Shown here piece by piece: positions 1-6,910 of a DNA stretch of 17,620 nucleotides. This stretch comes from Anaerolineae bacterium. GTDB taxonomy: Bacteria; Chloroflexota; Anaerolineae; B4-G1; SLSP01. Location of the stretch: positions 1 to 17,620 of the forward strand of contig JAGPHL010000033.1 in the NCBI GenBank assembly GCA_018055515.1, given 5' to 3'. Position 1 is the first letter of the stretch. Every line of letters starts with the position of its first letter. The notes under the pieces were generated by a model. It was not told the origin of the DNA. It was given only the letters and a program-made list of their open reading frames with translations, and searched no databases. The translations under genes were made by a program, and so were the position numbers.

Positions 1-346
1 CGGCCCAGGCGACGAACGCCGCTGCGAAGAGCAGCTCGGTGATGAGGACAAAGCGGCGATGTTCACGCCACCAGGAGGCCACGGCGTCCCACTGTCCGCG
101 CAGCGCGAACAGGCCCCCCGCGAGCAGCGCCAGCGCTGCCGCGAGGGCCGCAGCGGCGGTAGCGGGCCACAGCCGCAACGTCGCGCCCCACCACAGAATC
201 ACGCCGCTGAAGAGCAATCCCAAAGGCTTGGCGATGGCGTAGCCGCGCGAAGGCAGATGTCGCAGCCAGGCGAGGGCCAGCGGTGTGCCTGCCAGCGCGA
301 AGCCCTGCAACGCCAGATACCCGCTGATGAGTGCTTGAAGCTCCAT
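1..346 (-). CDS. DUF2298 (YYY family) membrane protein, N-terminal part
   Basis: Reading from an ATG at 346 to the left edge gives 115 residues with no stop, so only the N-terminus is present. It is very hydrophobic, with about three membrane helices. It begins MELQALISGYLALQGFALAG, and a later stretch LPSRGYAIAKPLGLLFSG is followed by a second Trp-rich helix and then ELLFAAAFVAWA. The RGYAxAKPLGLL pattern followed by an E-L-x-F helix start is what I associate with the DUF2298 / Chlor_Arch_YYY family of large multi-pass proteins found mainly in Chloroflexota and archaea. Their role is unproven; a link to glycosyltransferases is suspected. There is no clear Shine-Dalgarno before the ATG, but a TAAAAT hexamer lies about 20 bp upstream, so a short leader is possible. 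The family call rests on this fragment alone. Confidence 0.7.
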   Translation of the reverse strand, partial: MELQALISGYLALQGFALAGTPLALAWLRHLPSRGYAIAKPLGLLFSGVILWWGATLRLWPATAAAALAAALALLAGGLFALRGQWDAVASWWREHRRFVLITELLFAAAFVAWA

Positions 347-440
347 GAGTTGTCCGGTAGCTCAAATTTTACACTGGAATGATGGCCCTTGTTCTACCAC
401 AAAGGCCGAAAGATACAAGGCCCCCTCAGAATAGAAATCA

Positions 441-487
441 GTGAGCCGTGAGTAGAGAACCGTCGCAGCCTCAGTTCACGGTTCACA
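441..487. repeat. Degenerate GTGAG/TTCACGG intergenic repeat
   Basis: This short stretch contains imperfect iterations of GTGAG, and CCGTGA near its start is mirrored by TCACGG near its end. It lies in the 288-bp gap between the DUF2298 gene and comEA. No open frame there looks like a gene. It resembles the quasi-tandem fillers in other gaps of this window. Confidence 0.4.
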
Positions 488-573
488 TGTCCATTCTTGG
501 GGGCGCGCCGGAGACGCATGGCAATTCCAAGGAAAATGGCGGCCCTGTATCCCGGCATCACCAGGGCGCGAAG

Positions 574-612
574 AAGCCTTTGACGTCCTGGCGCCTTGGC
601 GGTAAATTATCG
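574..612. repeat. Interspersed GACGTC/GGCGCC/TTGGCGG repeat unit
   Basis: The segment 577-610 consists of near-repeats of a 6-9 base phrase (CTTTGACGTC, CTGGCGCC, TTGGCGGTAAA). On the minus strand it reads ACCGCCAAGGCGCC then AGGACGTCAAAGG. I recognise this as a member of the widespread intergenic family of the type CCGCCAAGGCGCCAAGGACGCAAAGG seen in many environmental bacterial genomes. It lies 22 bp beyond the comEA stop codon. The rest of the 347-634 gap shows no gene, tRNA or strong terminator. Confidence 0.45.
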
Positions 613-634
613 GAACGGCCGGGGGGCTGGGGAT

Positions 635-1324
635 TCAGGGGCCTACGGTGATGTAGGGCGCCAGCTTCTCATACGTCGCGGGACCAATGCCGCTCACGTT
701 TTGAAGCTCTTCGATGCGCGTGAAAGGGCCGTGCTCGGCGCGATAGGCGAGGATGGCTTGCGCGCGCGTCTCACCGATGCCGGGGAGCGTGAGCAGCTCG
801 GCGAGGGTGGCCGTGTTGAGGTTGACCCGTGCTTCAGGGGACGCGACCTCTGACGTCGGCGTTGCCGTCACCGGGCGAGGCCGCGAGGTAGCGGTTGGCG
901 GCGGCACGCGGGTGGGGATGTGCACGTGCTGGTGATCGGCCAGCGGCGCGGCGAGATTGAGGCTCTCGAGATCGGCCTCAGGCGCCGGGCCCCCTGCCGC
1001 GGCGAGCGCATCCGCGAGGATGCTGCCGGCGGGGACTTCGACCACCTGCGGCCTGGCTACCGCCCCACTGACGTAAATCTGCAACGACGAGGAGACGGGC
1101 CGGGACGACGCTCCCCCCTCGGGAAGGGACGGCCCTGACTGCCAGCCCGCCGCCGGCGTCAGGGCCGCCGGGTCTTGCACCGTGAGGCGCCCGATCAAGC
1201 CGCCAATGACCAGGCTGATCCCCGCCACCAGCACGACATAGCGCACCAGGTAGGCCCGCATCTGGCGGCGGACCTCTTCTGGCGTCGGCGGATGGTCAAT
1301 CAACCCCAGCTGCTCGACGTTCAT
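635..1324 (-). CDS. comEA: ComEA-type DNA-binding competence protein (SLBB + helix-hairpin-helix)
   Basis: This 229-residue protein has the ComEA layout. A cytoplasmic N-terminus leads to one membrane helix (about residues 28-48). A SLBB-type beta-grasp domain follows (about 81-137, with YVSGAVARPQVVEVPAG). Next comes a Pro/Thr-rich linker (138-164) and a C-terminal tandem helix-hairpin-helix (166-226) starting VNLNTATLAELLTLPGIG, with hairpins PGIGETRA and SGIGPATYEKL. ComEA binds incoming double-stranded DNA on the outer face of the membrane during natural transformation. HhH-only relatives can have other roles, but the added SLBB domain and anchor favour true ComEA. The start is ATG with GGGAG 9 bp upstream. 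It lies 24 bp after the GTPase gene and is probably co-transcribed with it. No comEC is visible in this window. Confidence 0.88.
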   Translation of the reverse strand: MNVEQLGLIDHPPTPEEVRRQMRAYLVRYVVLVAGISLVIGGLIGRLTVQDPAALTPAAGWQSGPSLPEGGASSRPVSSSLQIYVSGAVARPQVVEVPAGSILADALAAAGGPAPEADLESLNLAAPLADHQHVHIPTRVPPPTATSRPRPVTATPTSEVASPEARVNLNTATLAELLTLPGIGETRAQAILAYRAEHGPFTRIEELQNVSGIGPATYEKLAPYITVGP

Positions 1325-1348
1325 CGCCTGTCACTCCCGAACCGCGAT

Positions 1349-2440
1349 TCACCCCTGCTGAAGCTCGCTCCCCGCCGCCGCGGCCGGCTCCGCTTCCGGC
1401 CCAACAGGCGCGACGGGCTGACGCCGGAGCAGATTTCCCAGCGCCAGCCGGCGTCTGCGCTGATAAAGCGTCCTCAGGTCAAGAGGCCGGACGTTGCCTC
1501 CCATCTCAAAATACCGCCGCGCCGTCTCGCCGATGGCGTAAGTCGTCGCTGCCGAGACGGCGCTGGAGACAGCCCAGCCCAACACCGGCACGAGTTTGGC
1601 GAGCTGCATCCCCAAATAACGGGAGAGCAGACTGCCGGCCATCGCCGTCAGCAACTCGCGCGCATGTGAGGCGCGCATCGAGTCGCCATAAGCCGCCGCG
1701 ATCCGCAACACCATCCGCGTTTGCGAGGCGAGTAAAACAGGGATATCCAGCCCCGGGATGGGCTGAATGGAGATCGCCGCGTTGAACCAGGCGGTCTGCC
1801 GAATGATGCGGCCGACGAGCTGCGCCCGCACGCCGGGCAGTTCACGCGCCATCGCAATCGCCAGCGCCGGCTGCGCCTGCAAGATCGCCGGCAGCAGCGC
1901 ATCGGAGATCCCCTTGCCGGTACGCGCCGAGACCGGGATGGGACGCAATCCCAGCACCTTTTCGGCATTTTCCAACACCCAGGGGAGGTCTTGGGCGACC
2001 AAATCCGCCTTGTTGAGCGCCACGACGATGGGGCGTCCAAATCGCTGCAGGCTCACGTAGAGATCGTGATCGCTCTGGCGGACGCCTGCCGCCGCGTCCA
2101 ACAGCAACAGGATGAGATCGGCCTGTTGCGCGGCCGCCTCGGCGATGGCCGCCCGGTCGGTGCCCCAGACCTCGCCGAAGCCGGGGGTGTCCACGAGGTG
2201 AAACGGTCCCAGGGGATGTTCAACGACCCCCTTGGTGGTGCCGGGGACAGCGCTGACGGCGCTGACGCGCTGCCCATGAAGACGGTTGAACAGCGTAGAT
2301 TTGCCGCTGTTCACGGGGCCCACAATCACCAGGCGTGTTTGCGCCTCCTGCGCCACCTCATGTTCGAGCTCATGCCAATCCAGCCCTCTGAGGATGGTCT
2401 GCAGATCGTTCATGTGCGAAGGCAAGGTGAGTGGGTTCAT
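1349..2440 (-). CDS. Era/Der-like P-loop GTPase with C-terminal DUF697-like region
   Basis: This is a 363-residue protein. Residues 36-190 are a TRAFAC-class GTPase domain: P-loop GPVNSGKST (41-49), a G2 candidate in PGTTKG (66-71), G3 DTPG (84-87), G4 NKAD (143-146) and G5 SAR (171-173). Residues about 215-315 form a hydrophobic helical region with IPGLDIP, an Arg/His-rich helix and a Gly/Ala-rich segment ending YAIGETARRYFEMGG, as in DUF697 (YcjF-like) proteins that associate with membranes. The tail is Ala/Pro-rich and probably disordered. I chose the ATG at 2440, which has GAGGAG 4 bp upstream; a TTG four codons earlier overlaps that Shine-Dalgarno. The cellular role is unknown. It lies directly upstream of comEA. 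Confidence 0.85.
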   Translation of the reverse strand: MNPLTLPSHMNDLQTILRGLDWHELEHEVAQEAQTRLVIVGPVNSGKSTLFNRLHGQRVSAVSAVPGTTKGVVEHPLGPFHLVDTPGFGEVWGTDRAAIAEAAAQQADLILLLLDAAAGVRQSDHDLYVSLQRFGRPIVVALNKADLVAQDLPWVLENAEKVLGLRPIPVSARTGKGISDALLPAILQAQPALAIAMARELPGVRAQLVGRIIRQTAWFNAAISIQPIPGLDIPVLLASQTRMVLRIAAAYGDSMRASHARELLTAMAGSLLSRYLGMQLAKLVPVLGWAVSSAVSAATTYAIGETARRYFEMGGNVRPLDLRTLYQRRRRLALGNLLRRQPVAPVGPEAEPAAAAGSELQQG

Positions 2441-2460
2441 GCGGCTCCTCAAAAATAGAG

Positions 2461-2510
2461 ATCAGCGAGTCAGCAGTCAGCGAATCAGCGAATCACCCAC
2501 GTTCGCACGT
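2461..2510. repeat. Quasi-tandem AGTCAGCG/AATCAGCG repeat, copy 1 of an interspersed element
   Basis: This element has about four 7-8 bp iterations of (A/G)(A/G)TCAGCG followed by CACCCACGTTCGCACGT. Positions 2478-2510 match 6796-6828 at 29 of 33 bases. It fills most of the 88-bp gap between the membrane-protein stop and the GTPase start. Downstream of both copies, on the minus strand, is the identical string TTTTTGAGGAG immediately before a start codon. Confidence 0.7.
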
Positions 2511-2528
2511 CGTCATGTTCACCCGTTT

Positions 2529-3452
2529 TCATGTTCCTTCACGTGCCACGTCCGCCGGCGAGCTGGGCTCACGTCGCATCGCCAATGGCTCGAGGCTCAC
2601 GAGAATGCCGCTGCGGGGCGTGTGATAGACGCGATACGGGAAATCGTCCATGAACACGTTGAGGGCCTTCTCCGGCACAGAAAAGCGCCGCGCGCCGACC
2701 TGATAGGCGTAGGGACGAGACGAGGGCAGCAGCGTCAGGCGCCGGCCGATGCCCTCCGTCGTTTCCACGCGCCCCTGAATGAGGTCGGCCCACAGCTGGC
2801 CCCGGGTGAAGTCTCCCCGCGCCGCCAGAAGCTGCGGCAACAAGCGCAGGCTCTGCGCCGGAGTCAACTGCCCGCGGCGATTGGCCGCGAGGGTGTCCAT
2901 GTCGAAATTGAGGGTGACGGCCAGGGCCTCCAGCAAGGCAGCGCGCGCGTCTACCGTCGCTATCAAACCCAGCGCCTCCGCCGAAAGCACATAGCCCGAA
3001 CGCGGCAAGAAATAAAAGCGATAGAGCGTATCGGGACGCAGGCTTGCAGCGGTTCTCGGCAGCAGCAACACCCGCTCACCGCTCACCGCCTCGTAGCTCC
3101 GTTGCCTGTAGACCAGGCGTCCTTCGGCAGATTCGAGGTGCTCTTCGAGCAAGTCGTGGCGCAACAGCTGCTGCTGCTGGAAGAAGGGCAGCACGGTGAG
3201 CATGAGCAACTCGACGCCGATGACCAGCGTGATGAGCGTCACTATCCAGAGGAGGAGCACCGGCGCCCGGGTAATCACCAGCACGATCACCAGCGCAAGG
3301 CCCACGAGGGGAAAAACCGCACGATGGAGCAAACTGTACAGGCAACCGCGCTGACCGCGAGCCGCACGGGTGGCCCGTTGACGCTGCTCGTCCGTCAGCT
3401 CGCCGCGTTGATTGGCGGCAATGCCGGCGGGGTCCGTCAGATCATACGGCAT
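2529..3452 (-). CDS. Two-helix membrane protein with internally duplicated soluble module
   Basis: I do not recognise a named family for this 307-residue protein. The ATG at 3452 has AGGAG 6 bp upstream, better than an earlier frame start 57 bases away. It overlaps the end of ftsK by 11 bp, implying translational coupling. Two membrane helices lie at about 44-60 and 64-90. Two motif types each occur twice. IAANQRGELTDEQ (11-23) recurs as LAANRRGQLTPAQ (188-200). YRFYFLPRSGYVLSAEAL (144-161) recurs as YRVYHTPRSGILVSLEPL (273-290). The protein therefore looks like a duplicated module with a hairpin of two helices inserted in the first copy. EGR(L/V) precedes each PRSG block. It is probably inner-membrane with cytoplasmic soluble parts. 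No catalytic motif is evident. Confidence 0.8.
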   Translation of the reverse strand: MPYDLTDPAGIAANQRGELTDEQRQRATRAARGQRGCLYSLLHRAVFPLVGLALVIVLVITRAPVLLLWIVTLITLVIGVELLMLTVLPFFQQQQLLRHDLLEEHLESAEGRLVYRQRSYEAVSGERVLLLPRTAASLRPDTLYRFYFLPRSGYVLSAEALGLIATVDARAALLEALAVTLNFDMDTLAANRRGQLTPAQSLRLLPQLLAARGDFTRGQLWADLIQGRVETTEGIGRRLTLLPSSRPYAYQVGARRFSVPEKALNVFMDDFPYRVYHTPRSGILVSLEPLAMRREPSSPADVAREGT

Positions 3453-5766
3453 CGTCGTCTCCTGAAAGCACCTGGCGTTTGCGGCCGGCCGCGGTCTGCG
3501 GCCCGACAATGCCCATCGCCTCCATCTGCTCCATCAGCCGCGCGGCGCGAGGATAGCTGATGCGTAGCCGCCGCTGAATGGCCGAGGTAGAGATGTTGCC
3601 CTGTTGTTGCGCCAGCGCGATCGCTTTTTCCAGCAGAGCGGCGTCTTCCGTCTCGCCCTCGAGCCGCCACTGCTCCGGGCCGCTGCTCTCCGCGATGGCG
3701 TCCCAGGGCGCTCGCGCCGGCGTCGCCCCGGCCTGCTGCTGCCAAAACTGGATCAACGCCTCCAGCTCCTCGTCGGAAATATAACAGCCCTGAATGCGGC
3801 GCGGCGCGGCAGCATCAGGCGCCAGGAAGAGCATGTCGCCCTGTCCCATGAGGGATTCGGCACCCGGCGTGTCGAGGATGACGCGCGAGTCCACGTTGCT
3901 CGCCACCGCAAAGCTGACCCGGGCGGGGAAATTCGCCTTGATGAGCCCGGTGACCACGTCCGTGCTGGGGCGCTGGGTCGCCACGACGAGATGAATGCCC
4001 GTCGCGCGCGCCATCTGGGCAATGCGTGTGAGGCTGCGTTCGGTCTCATCGGGAGCCGCCATCATCAGATCGGCGAGCTCGTCAACCAGGACGACGATGC
4101 GCGGCATGGGGGCCTCGCCCTGCCGCTGGAGATGACGGTTGTACTCCTCCAAATTGCGGACCGGCACGCGCGCAAAACGCTTGTAGCGGTCTTCCATCTC
4201 CACCGTGACCCAACGCAACACCCGCAGAATACGTTCCAGCTCCGTCTCGGCCTTGCCGAACAAGTGCGGCAGACCGTTGAGGTGACTGAGCTCGACCATT
4301 TTGGGATCAATGGCGATCAGCCGAAGTTCGGCGGGGGTGTTGCGCATGATGAGGCTGGCGGCGATGGCTTTGACGAACACCGATTTGCCGCTGCCCGTCG
4401 TGCCGGCGACGAGGAGATGGGGCATGGCGCTGAGATTCGCGCCCACGGCGGTGCCGGCGACGTCCAATCCCACCGCAAAACACAGCGGCTGATGGCATTG
4501 CGCGAATTCCGGGCTTTCCAGTACCCGGCGCAGCGTCACCAGGCCGATTTCCTCGTTGGGAACCTCGATGCCCACGACGGCGCGCCCCGGCACGGGCGCT
4601 TCCACCCGCAACGAACGGGCGGCGAGCGCCAGTTTCAGGTCGTCGGCGAGCGCCGAGATCTGGCTGACGCGGACCTTGCGCTGCTCCTCCCCGTCCGGCC
4701 CCCGCGCCACAAAGCCCGGCGTCACCCCGAACTGCGTCACCGTCGGCCCCTGGCGCACCTCAGTCACCCTGGCGGGCACGCCAAACTGCGTCAGCGTCTG
4801 CTCGATGATGCGACTTTTGCGGTCAATCTCCTCCTGGCTCAGCACCGGCGCGCGCGCCGGCTGGAGCAGGGTGAGCGGAGGCAGCGTCAGCTGCGGCTTG
4901 ACCGGTCCTACTGGCGGCGTTTCCGGCGTCGAAGGCGTCGCGGCCGGTGGAGACGCGGGGGACGTCTTGCGATGCGGTCGGGAAGGCGGCGGGGAAATGG
5001 CCACCCCCGGCCCGAGGGGACTCCCCTCAGCGCGCCGGGCGGCTTCCTTTTCGGCAGCGCGCGCGGCCGCGGCCGCTTCCGCCGCCGCGCGGGCCTCCAT
5101 CCGGGCGAGGCGATAATCGCTCCAGGCGGCCCTCAGCCGTCGTCCCAACGCGCGGAAATCCTCCGCCGTGATGTCGAAGGCCATTCCCACGCCCACCAGA
5201 ACGAACAATGCCATCAGGAAGGCGGTGACCAGCGGAGTGGTGTAGTAGATGAAGGAGAAGCTCAAGGCCCACCCGATCACGCCGCCGCCATGCCCGGAAA
5301 GGACGGCGTCCCAGCCTTCCTGGCGCACGAAGATATGGCTCAACGCCAGCAGGCCGAAAAACGCGAGTTCAAAGCCCAGGAATGGCCGCCAGCGCCAGAG
5401 CGTCGGGCGATGGACGAGATGGCGCATCCACAGCAATCCCAGGCAGACGAGCAATCCGGCGGCGACGTAGGCGCCCCAGCCGAAAATGAAGACGAGGAGC
5501 CGACCCCATGCGGTGATGAGCGTGCCGGTGTTGATGCCCGCCAGCGTCACGACGGTCACCATGCCGAACAGGATGAGCGCCAGCGACAGCAGTTGCTGCC
5601 CGGTAGCGCTGCGCGCGGCCGCGTGCAACGCCGGGCCGATCTTGCGCGGCGCAGCCGGCGGCGGCGATGACTTCGTCTGCCGGCGGCGTTGGGAAGTCGC
5701 GCCGCCCCGTGGACGGGCCATCGTATAGGCAGTTTTAGACTGCCGGGTGGCGCTCCGCTTTGTCAT
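3442..5766 (-). CDS. ftsK: DNA translocase FtsK/SpoIIIE
   Basis: This 774-residue hexameric ATP-driven double-stranded DNA pump acts at the division septum to clear chromosome ends. About four membrane helices lie between residues 55 and 198. A Lys/Arg/Ala coiled segment and Pro-rich linker follow (210-305). The alpha domain is at about 310-440. The RecA-like beta domain has Walker A GTTGSGKS (455-462), Walker B VVLVDELADLM (558-568) and the ATQRPSTDVVTG block (596-607). The C-terminal gamma winged helix (707-766, SAIQRRLRISYPRAARLMEQME) is the part that reads KOPS/SRS-type polarity sequences. The start is uncertain: ATG 5766 has GGAGAGG 12 bp upstream and overlaps the preceding gene by 32 bp, while ATG 5721 (MARPRGG) lies in the same frame just after that gene's stop. 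A 6-bp hairpin (GGCAGT/ACTGCC, 5728-5744) spans this junction. Confidence 0.96.
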   Translation of the reverse strand: MTKRSATRQSKTAYTMARPRGGATSQRRRQTKSSPPPAAPRKIGPALHAAARSATGQQLLSLALILFGMVTVVTLAGINTGTLITAWGRLLVFIFGWGAYVAAGLLVCLGLLWMRHLVHRPTLWRWRPFLGFELAFFGLLALSHIFVRQEGWDAVLSGHGGGVIGWALSFSFIYYTTPLVTAFLMALFVLVGVGMAFDITAEDFRALGRRLRAAWSDYRLARMEARAAAEAAAAARAAEKEAARRAEGSPLGPGVAISPPPSRPHRKTSPASPPAATPSTPETPPVGPVKPQLTLPPLTLLQPARAPVLSQEEIDRKSRIIEQTLTQFGVPARVTEVRQGPTVTQFGVTPGFVARGPDGEEQRKVRVSQISALADDLKLALAARSLRVEAPVPGRAVVGIEVPNEEIGLVTLRRVLESPEFAQCHQPLCFAVGLDVAGTAVGANLSAMPHLLVAGTTGSGKSVFVKAIAASLIMRNTPAELRLIAIDPKMVELSHLNGLPHLFGKAETELERILRVLRWVTVEMEDRYKRFARVPVRNLEEYNRHLQRQGEAPMPRIVVLVDELADLMMAAPDETERSLTRIAQMARATGIHLVVATQRPSTDVVTGLIKANFPARVSFAVASNVDSRVILDTPGAESLMGQGDMLFLAPDAAAPRRIQGCYISDEELEALIQFWQQQAGATPARAPWDAIAESSGPEQWRLEGETEDAALLEKAIALAQQQGNISTSAIQRRLRISYPRAARLMEQMEAMGIVGPQTAAGRKRQVLSGDDDAV

Positions 5767-6718
5767 CGTTGCCGGCGACCTCTCCGCGTGACTCGCACAG
5801 GCCCAGGGCGATGCGATGTTCTTCAGGGACAATGTCCAACACGCGCACGGGAATCACGTCCCCCAGGCGATAGCGCTGATAGATGGGAATGGCGCTATCT
5901 GTCCCATAGCGGCTGAGCTCCGAGATGTGCAGCAGCCCCTCCAGGCCGGCGCCGAGCTCGAGGAAGACGCCGAAACGCTCGACGCTGACGACGCGGCCGG
6001 GCAATTCATCGCCGGGGCTGATCCACTCCTGCACGGAATCCCAGGGATTAGGCTCCAGCCGCTTGAGGCTCAGTCCCACACGCTGATGCTGCTCGTCAAT
6101 GCTGAGCACCAGGGCGCGCACGCGCTGCCCCGGCTCGATGAAATCCTTGGGATGCCGCACCCGGCCCCAGGAGATCTCGGAAATGTGCACCATGCCTTCG
6201 AGCGGGCCGAGGTTGATGAAAGCGCCAAAGGGACGGACGCTGGTGATCTCCCCCTCACAGATCGCGCCGACGCGCAACCAGTCGGGCCAGCTCCGCCGTT
6301 CCCCCTCGCACGCTTCGACCTGCCGCTCGGAGAACAGGATGCGATTGCGCGGCGGCTCGACCTCGATGATGCACAGGCGCAGATCTCGCCCCAGGTAACG
6401 CTTGAAGCATTCCTCGCGCGCCGTCGGGTCGGCGGGGAAGGGATAGGCCAGGAGGTGCGAGGCGGGGATGAAACACTCGATGCCCTTCCAGTACCCTATC
6501 AAGCCGCCGCGATTGTAGTCCTCGATGGTCAGTTGCATGATGACGTGGTCCCGATGCAACCGCTCCGCCTCATCCCAGAGTTCCGAAGAGATCGGCGGCG
6601 CCTCGCGCCATTCCCACAATCCCGGCACCGGCGCGTCGCTCAGGGGACCTTCTTCCAGCAGCGCCATCCAGTAGGACTCACACGTACTATGTTGCGGAGG
6701 GACATAAACCCAATCCAT
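5735..6718 (-). CDS. S1-domain RNA-binding protein with three S1 repeats
   Basis: This 327-residue protein has three consecutive S1/OB-fold domains. The first, at about 57-133, is divergent (VIMQLTIEDYNRGGLIGYWKGIECFIPASHL). The second, at 150-220, is classic (GEITSVRPFGAFINLGPLEGMVHISEISWGRV, split here across two strands and a loop). The third, at 236-308, is also classic (GRVVSVERFGVFLELG then GLLHISELS). The N-terminal 45 residues are Trp/Pro-rich and unlike S1. It has fewer repeats than the bacterial S1 encoded at 15.6 kb and lacks that protein's acidic tail, so I read it as a paralogue that may act in translation or RNA decay rather than as the main ribosomal S1. ATG 6718 has GAGGAG 4 bp upstream; a TTG four codons earlier overlaps that site and is rejected. 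The 3' end overlaps ftsK. Confidence 0.87.
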   Translation of the reverse strand: MDWVYVPPQHSTCESYWMALLEEGPLSDAPVPGLWEWREAPPISSELWDEAERLHRDHVIMQLTIEDYNRGGLIGYWKGIECFIPASHLLAYPFPADPTAREECFKRYLGRDLRLCIIEVEPPRNRILFSERQVEACEGERRSWPDWLRVGAICEGEITSVRPFGAFINLGPLEGMVHISEISWGRVRHPKDFIEPGQRVRALVLSIDEQHQRVGLSLKRLEPNPWDSVQEWISPGDELPGRVVSVERFGVFLELGAGLEGLLHISELSRYGTDSAIPIYQRYRLGDVIPVRVLDIVPEEHRIALGLCESRGEVAGNDDKAERHPAV

Positions 6719-6733
6719 AGAACTCCTCAAAAA

Positions 6734-6768
6734 ATGCGTAATACGTAATGCGTGATGCGTAATGCGTA
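6734..6768. repeat. Five tandem 7-bp units (ATGCGTA)
   Basis: Five contiguous 7-bp units read ATGCGTA, ATACGTA, ATGCGTG, ATGCGTA, ATGCGTA. They lie 15 bp before the start codon of the three-S1 gene. The gap from 6719 to 6910 contains this array, the 33-bp interspersed element and a 9-bp triplet, and no gene. The units are too short and have no spacers, so this is not a CRISPR. Confidence 0.85.
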
Positions 6769-6790
6769 AGTGATCTCCTCGGAAAACCGG

Positions 6791-6828
6791 CGAATCAGCG
6801 AGTCAGCGAATCACCTACGTTCATACGT
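6791..6828. repeat. Copy 2 of the interspersed CGAATCAG/CGTTCATACGT element
   Basis: Iterations CGAATCAG, CGAGTCAG, CGAATCAC are followed by CTACGTTCATACGT. Positions 6796-6828 match 2478-2510 at 29 of 33 bases in the same orientation. Both copies sit upstream of a minus-strand gene whose leader contains TTTTTGAGGAG. Confidence 0.7.
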
Positions 6829-6840
6829 TTGCACGTGGAC

Positions 6841-6867
6841 ACGTTCTGCACGTTCTGCACGTTCTGC
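6841..6867. repeat. Three perfect 9-bp tandem units (ACGTTCTGC)
   Basis: Three exact copies of ACGTTCTGC occur back to back. They continue the ACGT-containing pattern of the neighbouring element (ACGTTCATACGT, TTGCACGTGGAC). They sit about 45 bp beyond the stop codon of the sensor gene. Confidence 0.85.
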
Positions 6868-6910
6868 ACCTTCGCGCGCCATTGGGGCCCATGTCCGCCG
6901 CAGCCTGGTC

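Noticed and set aside
347..634. Possible small gene or tRNA in the 288-bp gap upstream of the DUF2298 gene
   Set aside because: Short open frames there have no ribosome site and run through repeat sequence; no cloverleaf is visible.
2286..3560. Long plus-strand open frame opposite the GTPase start and the membrane protein
   Set aside because: It runs across an intergenic repeat and two well-supported minus-strand genes, and its product is compositionally biased with no recognisable motif.
3604..5670. Very long plus-strand open frame opposite ftsK
   Set aside because: It is antisense to ftsK, which has complete Walker motifs and domain order. The antisense product is low-complexity, rich in Arg, His and Gln, with no fold. 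It is a GC-driven shadow.
6734..6867. Possible CRISPR or minisatellite array
   Set aside because: Units are only 7-9 bp, without unique spacers, and no cas genes are nearby.
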